A stretch of DNA of 64,000 nucleotides. Origin: Caldilineaceae bacterium (GTDB lineage: Bacteria; Chloroflexota; Anaerolineae; Caldilineales; Caldilineaceae). The notes beneath the pieces were generated by a model that had not been told where the DNA came from, did not search any database, and saw nothing but the letters and a program-made list of their open reading frames with translations. The first letter of the stretch is position 1; every line of letters starts with the position of its first letter. The translations under genes and the position numbers were made by a program. The DNA is taken from the NCBI GenBank assembly GCA_022823185.1, contig JAJDXQ010000043.1, positions 365,396-429,395 of the forward strand. The letters are read 5' to 3'. Positions 15,669 through 24,103 of the stretch are shown in pieces.

Positions 15669-16487
15669 CTAGAGTTGGGTCGCGCCGGCGGCGGCACGGG
15701 CGCGTCGAACGACGACGCCGGCCATGGCCAGCCTGTACTCGGGGCTGCCCTTGAAATCACCGTCGGGGCTGTGCGGGCCGTCCGCCAGGCTTGGATGGGG
15801 GCCCAGGCCGCAGAGGGCTACACGGGCGGAGGCGGTGTTCCCGCCGCCATCGGCAGGTTCAAGCCGGGCCGACTTGCCGTCTGCGCGGATGACAGCGACG
15901 GCGGCGACGATGCACCGGTCCATGGGTGTGCGGGCGATGCGGGCATGGCCGGCGGCGGCTTGACCGAGGGGCAGTCTGATCCCGGTGATGAGACTGGGGG
16001 CTTGGGATGCTGCCGGCCAGGCGTCGGCGAACTCTTGCAGCGGGCTGATGGTTTCCTGTCCGTTCAGGTCGACAGTGACGACCGAAGCATTCAGCGCAAG
16101 CAGGGCGGCGTATGTCTCGCTGTCGGGCTCGGCGAGGGCAACGAGGCCACCGAGGGTGGCGGCGTTGCGCAGATTCAAGGGGCCTTCGTAGCGTGCCGTG
16201 GAGGGCAGGATCCCGCCGGCCAGCTCTGCGGGCAGGGGATGTTCGATCAGGTCGGTAATGGTAGTCATTGCGCCGACATGCAGGTAGGCGCCGTCTTGCT
16301 CGATGAACGAGAGGCCCAGCCCGGCGAGGTCGACAACGCCCTCGATGTCGCGGCGCTGCCTGGTTTCCAGCGCGCCGACGAGGTGGGCGCCGCCGGCAAG
16401 GGGCACGCGGCGGGAGGCGGGGTCTGACAGGAGTTCGAAGGCTTGCGGCAGCGATGTTGGTTTGTGATATTGCGCGAGTATCGCCAT
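15669..16487 (-). CDS. FAD-binding subunit of a xanthine-dehydrogenase-type molybdenum hydroxylase
   Basis: A 272-residue protein of the CoxM/XdhB type. The start ATG at 16487 opens with Y-H-K-P-T-S-L-P-Q-A-F-E-L-L. The flavin-contacting motifs are A-G-G-A-H-L-V (usually A-G-G-T-D-L-x) near residue 31 and N-L-R-N-A-A-T-L-G-G near residue 106. A C-terminal CO-dehydrogenase-flavoprotein-like domain follows. It carries electrons from the Mo/Fe-S subunit, encoded 48 bp downstream, to NAD or another acceptor. The frame is open far upstream, but those residues antisense the membrane-protein gene and are not part of the protein. The length is close to the family norm of about 280. Confidence 0.9.
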   Translation of the reverse strand: MAILAQYHKPTSLPQAFELLSDPASRRVPLAGGAHLVGALETRQRRDIEGVVDLAGLGLSFIEQDGAYLHVGAMTTITDLIEHPLPAELAGGILPSTARYEGPLNLRNAATLGGLVALAEPDSETYAALLALNASVVTVDLNGQETISPLQEFADAWPAASQAPSLITGIRLPLGQAAAGHARIARTPMDRCIVAAVAVIRADGKSARLEPADGGGNTASARVALCGLGPHPSLADGPHSPDGDFKGSPEYRLAMAGVVVRRARAAAGATQL

Positions 16488-16546
16488 AGTGGTTATGGAA
16501 TCTTTGGGTTGAGGAGCTGCGGGCCTCAGGGTATCTGCAGCAGGCG

Positions 16547-17173
16547 CTATGCGCCTGGCGGCGGCTCCGGCGCGAGGTCCAGTTCCTGCAGCAGGCCAAC
16601 GAGACTGAAGTTCATTGCCAGGACCACGGCCGCCGGGGTGAGCAGGAAGATGGGCAGGACAGTGACAAAGCTGACGACGAGCAGCAGGACCTGGAAGAGG
16701 AACATGAGAAAGGTGTAGAGTGGGTGGCGCAGCGCGAGAATGAAAGCGTTGCGCAGGACCATCTTGATGCTCATTTCGTCCTGTTGCCAGAGCAGGGGAA
16801 AGAAGTACTGGCCTGCCATGAGGACAATGATCAGGATCCAGACCCATACGATGCTGATAATCTGTGCCCAGCTGGCGGTGCTGGAGCCGTAGAAGCGGAT
16901 GTTGATTGCGACGCCGCCGATCATTAAGAGGTTTATGCCAAGGAGCAGCCAGCTCTTGCCGATCGTCGTCTTCGCGCCATCCCAAAAGAACGCGCTCTCC
17001 ACGCGCCGGTAGTTGGCGACGCGGTTGGCGGCGCTGTGAATGCCCGACGTGACCGGGCCGGCGGGCAACACCAGGAAGATCCCGATCCACCAGAGCACGC
17101 TGAGCCAGACCCACAGGAGCAGGTCTTCGTAGAGCGCCTTGATGGTGCGCCACATGACTGTAAATGCTTTCAT
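16547..17173 (-). CDS. YesL/DUF624-like membrane protein
   Basis: A 208-residue integral membrane protein with about five hydrophobic segments (near 20-40, 75-95, 105-125, 150-175 and 175-195). The N-terminal pattern resembles the YesL (DUF624) family: short amphipathic start, W-W-I-G, then a P-A-G-P-V-T-S-G loop and a W-x-G-A-K-x-x-x-x-K-S-W segment. YesL proteins often sit beside carbohydrate or solute uptake genes, and their function is not settled. AGGATC precedes the ATG at 17173. It lies 59 bp before the FAD subunit gene and may head the molybdoenzyme operon, which gives no clear functional hint. Confidence 0.72.
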   Translation of the reverse strand: MKAFTVMWRTIKALYEDLLLWVWLSVLWWIGIFLVLPAGPVTSGIHSAANRVANYRRVESAFFWDGAKTTIGKSWLLLGINLLMIGGVAINIRFYGSSTASWAQIISIVWVWILIIVLMAGQYFFPLLWQQDEMSIKMVLRNAFILALRHPLYTFLMFLFQVLLLVVSFVTVLPIFLLTPAAVVLAMNFSLVGLLQELDLAPEPPPGA

Positions 17174-17400
17174 TTTGATCCTACTGACTGCATGGCTGCC
17201 GCCTCGCGCAGAGCTTGCGTCAACGAGGCGCCTGTCTGGCGCCCGGGGGCTCTTTGCCCCCATTATAGCAGCAGCAAGCCGGATTGTTGGAATCGGATAG
17301 AGGCGGGGCCGTGGCCCTCCTGGCCCCCGGAGCCGGCGTTGGCGCGAGTTCTGAGAGCCTGCAGCGGCGCGGCATACGGGAGAGGGAGGGAGGCCGGCTT

Positions 17401-17430
17401 TTGCCACGAACGAAACGGGACAGATATAAT
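17401..17430 (+). promoter_or_regulatory. Sigma70/SigA-type promoter for the metG operon
   Basis: TTGCCA (17401-17406, five of six consensus bases), an 18-bp spacer and a perfect TATAAT (17425-17430). Transcription should start near 17437, giving an unusually long leader of about 270 nt before the metG ATG at 17708. Confidence 0.65.
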
Positions 17431-17657
17431 GACTCGGAAGATGAGGCCAGACATTCCGGCGGTATTTTCGAGTCGCGAGCGGGCGTTCTTCTGGCTGCAG
17501 ACGCGCAGGAGACATTTTTAGGGGCTGCCAGCCATTGTTTGCGGGCTAAGTCCCGAGGCGCGGCATTGAGGCCGGATAGACGGCGCGCGGCGTGCCGGTT
17601 GCAACGAACGGGATGGCATGTGTCAGGAGAGTAACCCAGCAGTCCTGTCAAGGGGAA

Positions 17658-17681
17658 GGACACTGGAAAGAGTGGGTGTCC
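17658..17681 (+). promoter_or_regulatory. Candidate leader hairpin before metG
   Basis: GGACAC (17658-17663) pairs with GTGTCC (17676-17681) around a purine-rich loop that includes GAGTGG. An alternative pairing of GTCCT (17642-17646) with AGGAC (17657-17661) would break it. The ribosome-binding GGAGG lies 15 bases further on (17696-17700). This could be a regulatory switch; the GAGTGG-N-CCGCC resemblance to a T-box core is weak and unproven. Confidence 0.3.
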
Positions 17682-17707
17682 GCCCCAATTCAAGTGGAGG
17701 GTGAACG

Positions 17708-19534
17708 ATGACCAATCAGGGCAGGAAGATCCTTGTGTGTGTTGCCTGGCCGTATGCCAACGGCGAGAAGCACATTGGGCAGATCGCGGGCGCGTATCTG
17801 CCGCCCGACATCTTTGCCCGGTACCAACGCATGGCAGGGAACGATGTACTGATGGTCAGCGGTTCGGATACGCACGGGACGCCGATTACGTTGCAGGCTG
17901 AGCGGGAGGGTCTCAGCGCGGCCGAAGTGGTGGACAAGTACCACGAACTGTTCGTGGAAGGCTGCCAGGCGATGGGCCTGACGTTCGACCTCTACACGCA
18001 TACGGATACGCAGAACCACTGGGATGTCACACAGCAGGTCTTCACGCGTCATCTGGCGAACGAGTTCATCTACAAAGAGGTGCAGAAGCAGTGGTTCGAT
18101 CCGGAGGCGGGCCGGTTTCTGGCGGACCGCTACGTGGAGGGGAGTTGTCCTTTCTGCGGGTTTGCGGAAGCGCGCGGGGACCAGTGCGACAACTGCGGCC
18201 GGCTCTACGACGCGCTGGAGCTGACCAATACGCGGTCCAAGCTGAGCGGCAGCCGCGAGCTGGAGGTCCGGGAGACCGAACACTTCTTCCTTGATCTGGG
18301 CGCGCTGAATGAGCCATTGCTGGAATGGATAGGCAGCGGCAAGGAGCACTGGCGCAACAATGTGCTCAACTTTACGCAGGGTCAGCTGAACCTGAAGGAG
18401 CTGCGGGGCCGGGCCATCACGCGCGACATCGATTGGGGCATCTCGATCCCGCTGGAAGGTTATGACAGCAAGTGCATTTACGTTTGGTACGACGCGGTGC
18501 AAGGTTACCTGAGCGCGGCGATAGAGTGGGCGGCGTTGAGCGGGGGCCGGTGGCGCGAATGGTGGGACCGGGACCTCTCGCCGGAGGCGCGTCACTACTA
18601 CTTCATCGGCAAGGACAACATTCCCTTTCACACGCAGATCTGGCCGGGCATGATCATGGCCTATAACGATGAAACGAATGTCGAAGGCGAGGCGGCCAAT
18701 ATTTCCGGCCTCTCGGCGACGGCGGAGCCAATGAAGACAGCGCGTCTGCACCTGCCCTATGATGTGCCGGCCAACGAGTATCTCAACTTTGGCGGCGCGC
18801 AGTTCAGCACCAGCCGGGGCAATGTCATCGGCTTCAATACGGTATTGGAGGAGTTCGAGGCGGATGCCTGGCGCTATACGTTGACGGCGATGGCGCCGGA
18901 GACCGCCGATACCGAGTTCACGTGGCCGGATTTCATTGAGCTGGTGAACAACGAGCTGGTGGCCAACTGGGGCAACCTTGTCAACCGGGCGCTGGGTTTT
19001 GCCTACAGGCGATACGACGGGGCGGCGCCGAAACCGGGCGAATTGGACGCGACGGATGCGTCCCTGCTGGCGGAGATACGCGGGGGTTTTGAGAGCGTCG
19101 CGGCGCTCTACGAAGCGGTGCGTCTGAAGGCTGCCCTGCAAGAGGCGCGGCGTTTGAGCCAGCGGGTGAACCAGTATCTGAACGAAAAGGAGCCGTGGCG
19201 CACTGTGCGGACGGACCCGGAGGCGGCAGCGACGACCGTGTACGTAACGCTGCAGGCGATCGACTGGCTGAAGTTGCTGTGGGCGCCGATTTTGCCGCAC
19301 AGCAGTGAGCGGTTGCACCAGCTGATGGGCTATTCCGAGCCGCTATTCGGCCAGCTCAGCACGGAGGCGGTTGAGGACGCGCGCGGCACACATGTTGTGT
19401 TGCGGTACGACCATGGGGAGGCGAGCGGCGTTTGGCAGGCGCACAGGCTGGCTCCCGGACAGCGGTTGAGAAAGCCTTCGCCCCTGTTTACAAAGCTGGA
19501 TCCGGCAGAGGTGCTGGGTGAGGCGGACGGGTAA
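17708..19534 (+). CDS. metG: Methionyl-tRNA synthetase
   Basis: A 608-residue class I synthetase that charges tRNA-Met with methionine. The signature region is A-W-P-Y-A-N-G-E-K-H-I-G-Q (14-25), with the last His of HIGH replaced by Gln. A zinc-knuckle pair follows near 147-163 (C-P-F-C and C-D-N-C), and the second signature near 365 is F-S-T-S-R-G-N in place of KMSKS. An anticodon-binding helical domain fills the C-terminal third, with W-G-N-L-V-N-R and N-E-K-E-P-W. There is no C-terminal tRNA-binding EMAP-like domain. GGAGG precedes the ATG by seven bases. It leads a likely plus-strand run of metG, GT-C-like protein, vanW-like and coaX genes behind the promoter at 17401. Confidence 0.95.
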   Translation: MTNQGRKILVCVAWPYANGEKHIGQIAGAYLPPDIFARYQRMAGNDVLMVSGSDTHGTPITLQAEREGLSAAEVVDKYHELFVEGCQAMGLTFDLYTHTDTQNHWDVTQQVFTRHLANEFIYKEVQKQWFDPEAGRFLADRYVEGSCPFCGFAEARGDQCDNCGRLYDALELTNTRSKLSGSRELEVRETEHFFLDLGALNEPLLEWIGSGKEHWRNNVLNFTQGQLNLKELRGRAITRDIDWGISIPLEGYDSKCIYVWYDAVQGYLSAAIEWAALSGGRWREWWDRDLSPEARHYYFIGKDNIPFHTQIWPGMIMAYNDETNVEGEAANISGLSATAEPMKTARLHLPYDVPANEYLNFGGAQFSTSRGNVIGFNTVLEEFEADAWRYTLTAMAPETADTEFTWPDFIELVNNELVANWGNLVNRALGFAYRRYDGAAPKPGELDATDASLLAEIRGGFESVAALYEAVRLKAALQEARRLSQRVNQYLNEKEPWRTVRTDPEAAATTVYVTLQAIDWLKLLWAPILPHSSERLHQLMGYSEPLFGQLSTEAVEDARGTHVVLRYDHGEASGVWQAHRLAPGQRLRKPSPLFTKLDPAEVLGEADG

Positions 19535-19549
19535 TCCGTGAAGGGGCAA

Positions 19550-21142
19550 ATGCTCAGAAGCAGCAGCGCAGCCGCATATGCCTTACTCCTGATTTTGGTT
19601 GCTTATGCTGCCCTGGGCGCGCTCTTCGCCGTCACCACGCCGGCCTGGCAGAATCCGGACGAACCGGCTCACTACAATTACATTGCCCATCTTGCGACCG
19701 AGTGGCAGTTTCCTGCGCTGCGGATGGGCGACTATGACGAAGCGTATCTTCAGCGGCTGAAGGCGGAGAAGTTTCCGCCGGCGCTTTCGGTTGAGCCGGT
19801 CCGATACGAGTCACATCAACCTCCTCTTTACTATCTGATTTCGGTTCCCTTTTACTGGCTGGGCCGGGGCGGCCTGCTTGCGCTGCGACTGTTTGGCGTT
19901 GCGCTGGGCGCGGGCGTCGTGCTGCTGATCTATCTGTGCGCGCGGGCGGTCGCGCCGGAGTCTCCCCACATCGCGCTGGGGGCCGCCGCGTTTGCCGCGT
20001 TTCTGCCGATGCACACGGCGCTGATGGCGTCGGTCAACAATGACGCCCTGGCGGAGCTGCTGATTGCCGCGACCGTGCTGCTCCTGTTGCGCTGGCAGCG
20101 GACGGTGGCGGAGGGGAGGTCGGTGGAGAGGCCCGGAAACATGGCGGCGATTGGGATCCTGATCGGGCTGGGTTTCCTCACGAAGGCAACCGCTTACATT
20201 CTTCTCCCTGTGGCGATAGCGGTCGTTGCACTGAACGCACTACGGCCCGTGGATGCCGGGGGGGACGGGCTCAGAAGGCATATTGGCCGGTTTGGGCTGC
20301 TTGTTGCGCCTGCTCTGATTCTGGGCCTGCCGTGGTGGATCCGGAACAGCTTGCTCTACGGAGACCTGGATATTCTTGGGCTTCGCTGGCATGATGCGGT
20401 GGTGACCGGTCAGCCGACCGCGGCGGGCTGGATTGCCGAGAACGGTTGGGGGGCCTATTGGGAACGGGCCTGGACGTTTACGGTCAAGAGCTTCTGGGGC
20501 GTATTTGGCTGGATGGGCGTATTCATGGATGCCCGCATCTACACTTTTCTGCTGATTTTGTCGGCGATGGCGGCGCTGGGCCTTCTGTTCGGGATCTTGA
20601 GGCGGACGGCAAGCGGCGGCATAGAGTGGCGCGTGTTCATCTCGTCACCGTGGATGACTCTGATCCTGTTGTGGCTGGCGACTCTCGCTGCCTACGGCTG
20701 GTACAATCTTGGATTTATTCAGCACCAGGGCCGCTATCTTTTTCCGGCGCTGCCGGCGTGGGGCTTGTTCTTCGCGCAAGGGTGGTGGGTCGTGTTGGAA
20801 CGACGCGCCAGTCTCTTTGCAGGCGGTATCCTTCTGGTGGCATCGTCGGGCTATTTGCTCCTGGTGACGCTGTTGGGCAACGAGGCAGACCGGTGGACCC
20901 TGTTGCTGCTGGGCGCTTCGGGGGTGGGCCTGCTGCTGTACGGGCTGTTCTCCCACCGGGTTGAAAGGATTGTCAGAGGAGGGAGGTCCGGCGAAAAGGC
21001 TGGCAGCGGTTACGGTCCGGCATCGAATCTACGCAAAGACGGTGTTTTGCATCCGATCTTGTATGGGGGCCTGTTTCTGGCCCTGGCAGCTATGGACATC
21101 GCCATTCCATTCCTGTATATTGTCCCTCAGTTGCGGTCTTGA
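19550..21142 (+). CDS. Multi-spanning GT-C-superfamily-like membrane protein
   Basis: A 530-residue protein with about ten to twelve hydrophobic segments. It resembles dolichyl/undecaprenyl-phosphate-sugar-dependent GT-C glycosyltransferases (PMT/ArnT or DUF2142 type). After the first membrane helix comes the characteristic loop N-P-D-E-P-A-H-Y-N-Y, whose Asp-Glu pair is typical of the catalytic loop, then E-S-H-Q-P-P-L-Y-Y-L. It would transfer a sugar from a lipid carrier to a glycan or protein on the outer face of the membrane. The ATG at 19550 has AAGGGG upstream; a GTG at 19538 in the same frame is a second choice. It begins 15 bp after metG, in the same transcription unit. Confidence 0.78.
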   Translation: MLRSSSAAAYALLLILVAYAALGALFAVTTPAWQNPDEPAHYNYIAHLATEWQFPALRMGDYDEAYLQRLKAEKFPPALSVEPVRYESHQPPLYYLISVPFYWLGRGGLLALRLFGVALGAGVVLLIYLCARAVAPESPHIALGAAAFAAFLPMHTALMASVNNDALAELLIAATVLLLLRWQRTVAEGRSVERPGNMAAIGILIGLGFLTKATAYILLPVAIAVVALNALRPVDAGGDGLRRHIGRFGLLVAPALILGLPWWIRNSLLYGDLDILGLRWHDAVVTGQPTAAGWIAENGWGAYWERAWTFTVKSFWGVFGWMGVFMDARIYTFLLILSAMAALGLLFGILRRTASGGIEWRVFISSPWMTLILLWLATLAAYGWYNLGFIQHQGRYLFPALPAWGLFFAQGWWVVLERRASLFAGGILLVASSGYLLLVTLLGNEADRWTLLLLGASGVGLLLYGLFSHRVERIVRGGRSGEKAGSGYGPASNLRKDGVLHPILYGGLFLALAAMDIAIPFLYIVPQLRS

Positions 21143-21268
21143 CATTGAGATTCTATTTGAGGCGAAGCGCGATCGCGCCGCGAGATTGTTGCGACGAGCC
21201 GGATGCAACTGCGGCGAAGTTGCTGTGGCCCGCGCGGTCCACGGCGTGACTCGAAGGTGAAGTCCAAC

Positions 21269-23206
21269 ATGCGTTCGACCGTTCCACTGCCCCCAGCCAG
21301 ACAGATAGCGGCCACTCGGGAAATGCCCGGCGTCCAAACGACCGGGGACAGACCCCCAAGCGGCGTCGAATACATCCTGATTTGGGTGTGTGTGATGGTC
21401 GTTGCGTGCGCCGGTCTGTTTGTCGGGTGGCAGTTCTGGCACACGGACCGCATATTCAGCGGCGTGCGGGTGGCCGGCGTCCCGGTTGGGGGGGAAACGC
21501 GTGCGTCGGCGCTGCTGCGTTTGCACCGGGAGCTGATTCCGTATCCAGTGGCTCCTGTATTCCTTGAATTCAGCCCGGTTAGCGGGGAAAGCGTTGGCTT
21601 CGCCGGATCTGCGGACAGGCGGTGGGCATTGGGCACTGAACTGCTGGAACCACAGGCGGACCTGGAGAAGGCGGTCAACCTGGCCTTTCAGATTGGCCGG
21701 CGGGGCGGCATTCTGGAGCGGCTCTTCACCCAATGGCAGGCGTTCAACGGCGGGCAGACGGTGTGGCCGGAAGTGGTCATCAGTGAAGGGGCTGTCCGAC
21801 AGGCGGTAAGCAGCGCGGCCGCGGAGGTACGGCGGCCAAGCCGCCCGGCAATCGAGATTGGCGATCTTTCACTGCCGCCGCAGGCGGGCCTGGATGTGGA
21901 TGTGGCGGGCACGGCGCAGCTGGTGATGGCGCAGGTGGCAGACGGCCGCTCAGGCGCCGTGCCCTTGCAGACGTTCAGCACTGCGGCGGGGCCCCAGGTC
22001 TCGTCCTCGGAGACGTCAGGCGAATCCGCCGGCGGGCTAGGCATGGCGGCTGGCCTGGTTTTACCGCCGCCGGTCGTATTGGAGCACGGACCGACGGGGA
22101 TTGCCTTTGCGCTGGATTCGGCGTTGTTGCAGAGAATCATGCCCGGCGGCGATCCCAATTTTTTGAATGAGGCGGCGTTGCGGCTCGTGGTTGAAAGTTG
22201 GGCGAACCAGGTTTCGTATCCGCCGCAGGATGCCCGTCTTCGATTTAACGACGCGACCTCGACGCTTGCGGTTTTGGAGGCGAGCCGGCCTGGGCAGCGG
22301 TTGAACATAGATCTGACGGTCGAGGCAGTACGCCAGGCGCTTGTTTCCGAGCAGAGAACGGGTCCGCTGCCGATCATCTCGATTCCACCGGCGGTCGACT
22401 CCAACCGGCTGAACGAACTGGGGATACGGGAGCTGATCGCGACCGGCACTACGTATTTCCGCGGCAGCAGCAGCACGCGGGTCTACAACATAGAGGTGGC
22501 GGCCGAGAAATTCGTGGGGGCGGTCGTTCCGCCCGGGGGCGTTTTCAGTTTCAATTCAACGGTTGAGGCGGTGAGCGGGGCCAACGGGTTTGAAGATTCG
22601 GCCATCATCTGGGGGGACCGGACGGCAGTTGGCGTTGGCGGCGGCGTTTGCCAGGTGAGTACGACGGTGTTCCGGGCGGCGCTGGAGGCGGGATTCCCAA
22701 TGCTTGAGCGGCACAACCACGGTTATGTTGTGAGCTGGTACGGGGACCCTGGCTTTGACGCGACGATATACACGCCGTATGTGGATTTCAGATTTCTCAA
22801 TGATACGAAGGCGCATTTGCTCATTCAACCGGTGGTGGACACGGTCGAAGGCGTTCTCTCCTTCCGCTTTTACGGAACGAAGCCGGACAGGGAGGTCGTA
22901 ATCGGAGAGGCGGAATACAAGGATATCAAGGAGCCGGGTGATCCGATCTACCAGGAAGACGCAACGTTGGAAGCGGGCCAGATCAAGCAGGTAGAGTGGG
23001 CCAAGGAGGGAATGACGGCGACGGTCATACGCAAGGTTACTGAGAATGGGACCACGCGCGAGGACAGGATTGTGTCGGTCTACCGCCCTTGGAATGCCAT
23101 GTTTCTGTACGGGCCGGGAACGGTCATACCCGGGGTAACCGACGTGGAGGAGCCAACGCCGACTCCCGAGGAGAACAGCGGAGGCGACGGGGGAGGCGAG
23201 AGCTGA
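21269..23206 (+). CDS. VanW-family protein with peptidoglycan-binding-like domain
   Basis: A 645-residue single-pass membrane protein with a cytoplasmic N-terminus of about 30 residues and a hydrophobic anchor near 31-52. The outside part has a PG_binding_4-like region (about 60-380) and a VanW domain (about 390-560). The VanW core is plain: Y-F-R-G-S-S-x-x-R, F-V-G-A-V-V-P-P-G-G-V-F-S-F-N, G-V-G-G-G-V-C-Q-V-S-T-T-V-F, and E-R-H-N-H-G-Y-V-V. A G5-like C-terminal piece and an acidic, Gly-rich tail follow. VanW proteins occur at the cell envelope of Gram-positives and Chloroflexota; their biochemical role is not known. The ATG at 21269 has GAAGGTGA upstream. Confidence 0.88.
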   Translation: MRSTVPLPPARQIAATREMPGVQTTGDRPPSGVEYILIWVCVMVVACAGLFVGWQFWHTDRIFSGVRVAGVPVGGETRASALLRLHRELIPYPVAPVFLEFSPVSGESVGFAGSADRRWALGTELLEPQADLEKAVNLAFQIGRRGGILERLFTQWQAFNGGQTVWPEVVISEGAVRQAVSSAAAEVRRPSRPAIEIGDLSLPPQAGLDVDVAGTAQLVMAQVADGRSGAVPLQTFSTAAGPQVSSSETSGESAGGLGMAAGLVLPPPVVLEHGPTGIAFALDSALLQRIMPGGDPNFLNEAALRLVVESWANQVSYPPQDARLRFNDATSTLAVLEASRPGQRLNIDLTVEAVRQALVSEQRTGPLPIISIPPAVDSNRLNELGIRELIATGTTYFRGSSSTRVYNIEVAAEKFVGAVVPPGGVFSFNSTVEAVSGANGFEDSAIIWGDRTAVGVGGGVCQVSTTVFRAALEAGFPMLERHNHGYVVSWYGDPGFDATIYTPYVDFRFLNDTKAHLLIQPVVDTVEGVLSFRFYGTKPDREVVIGEAEYKDIKEPGDPIYQEDATLEAGQIKQVEWAKEGMTATVIRKVTENGTTREDRIVSVYRPWNAMFLYGPGTVIPGVTDVEEPTPTPEENSGGDGGGES

Positions 23207-23245
23207 CGGAGATCTCGGATCGAGTCGCGGCATTCTCGCAATTTC

Positions 23246-24064
23246 ATGCTACTGACCATTGATATCGGGAACAGCAGCGTTGTTGTGGGCGCGTTTGGCG
23301 AAGGTGAGGTCCCCGTTGCAAGCTGGCGGCTGCCGACTGACCGGCGAGGTCAGCCGGAGGAGATCAGGCGTTCTCTGGAGGAGCTCTGGCGAGAGAGCGG
23401 ATTGGGTGGGGAGGACTTCGGGGCCGCGGCGTTGTGCAGTGTAGTTGGGCCGTTGACGGAGGTGTGGCGGGGCCTGCTGGCGGAGACGCTCGAACGCGAA
23501 CCGCTGGTGCTCCACCAAGGAATGGACGTGGGCCTGGCTCTTGACCTGGAAAGTCCTGACGCAGTGGGGATGGACAGGCTGGCGGATGCGGTTGCGGTAA
23601 GGGCCCGGGCAGAGGGCGCGGCTGTAGCGATCGATTTCGGAACGGCGACGACGTTCAACGTTGTCGACGAGGAGGGGCGGTTTCGGGGCGGGGCGATTGC
23701 GCCGGGACTCTCCGCGGCGGCTGGATCGCTGCTGGACAGGGCACCCGGTTTGCTTGAGCTGGCCCCGGATGTTGCTGCGGCGGCACGGGGAAAGGGAGGG
23801 GCAGAATTGGAGGCCCCGAGCAGCGCAATTGGCCGCGATACCGACGGCGCCCTCCGGTCGGGTATCATTCTTGGTTATACGGGGCTGGTGGAGGGTCTAC
23901 TGGGCCGGATTCGTGAAGAACTGGCCGCGCCGGTTACGGTGATTGCGACCGGCGGGGCGGGTCGGATCATCACCTCGTTGACAGGCGCGATCGATCAGTA
24001 CGATCCATGGCTGACGCTGGCCGGGATCCGCAGGATTTACCAGCTCAATTCGACCAGAGGGTGA
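23246..24064 (+). CDS. coaX: Type III pantothenate kinase
   Basis: A 272-residue CoaX-type enzyme of the ASKHA fold, catalysing ATP-dependent phosphorylation of pantothenate, the first step of CoA synthesis. The phosphate-binding motif is D6-I-G-N-S. The G-x-D-R motif with its catalytic Asp appears as G-M-D-R-L-A-D. The second phosphate loop is I-D-F-G-T-A-T-T-F-N-V-V, followed by G-G-A-I-A-P-G-L, and A-T-G-G-A-G is the adenosine loop. Length matches the family (about 255-275). It is the last gene of the plus-strand unit, 39 bp after the VanW-like gene, and is followed by a terminator. Confidence 0.93.
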   Translation: MLLTIDIGNSSVVVGAFGEGEVPVASWRLPTDRRGQPEEIRRSLEELWRESGLGGEDFGAAALCSVVGPLTEVWRGLLAETLEREPLVLHQGMDVGLALDLESPDAVGMDRLADAVAVRARAEGAAVAIDFGTATTFNVVDEEGRFRGGAIAPGLSAAAGSLLDRAPGLLELAPDVAAAARGKGGAELEAPSSAIGRDTDGALRSGIILGYTGLVEGLLGRIREELAAPVTVIATGGAGRIITSLTGAIDQYDPWLTLAGIRRIYQLNSTRG

Positions 24065-24067
24065 ACC

Positions 24068-24103
24068 AAAGCCAAGGCAGCGCGTTCCTCGCCCTGGCTT
24101 TTT
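24068..24103 (+). terminator. Intrinsic terminator after coaX
   Basis: AAAGCCAAGGC (24068-24078) pairs with GCCCTGGCTTT (24091-24101) with one mismatch and a 12-base loop, followed by a run of five T (24099-24103). It fills the gap between coaX and the converging glycosyltransferase gene and probably serves both strands, being weaker on the minus side. Confidence 0.8.

Larger units (their letters stand above)
17174..17707. other. Divergent intergenic region with metG leader
   Basis: A 534-bp gap between the minus-strand molybdoenzyme operon and metG. It holds a good plus-strand promoter (17401-17430), after which about 270 nt would be transcribed as the metG leader. Two mutually exclusive small hairpins can form in the last 65 nt of the leader (GTCCT 17642-17646 with AGGAC 17657-17661, or GGACAC 17658-17663 with GTGTCC 17676-17681). 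Open frames here look non-coding. Confidence 0.5.

Noticed and set aside
17430..17707. A full T-box riboswitch before metG.
   Set aside because: No clear Stem I specifier loop or full T-box core was seen. Left only as a weak finding pending a covariance search.
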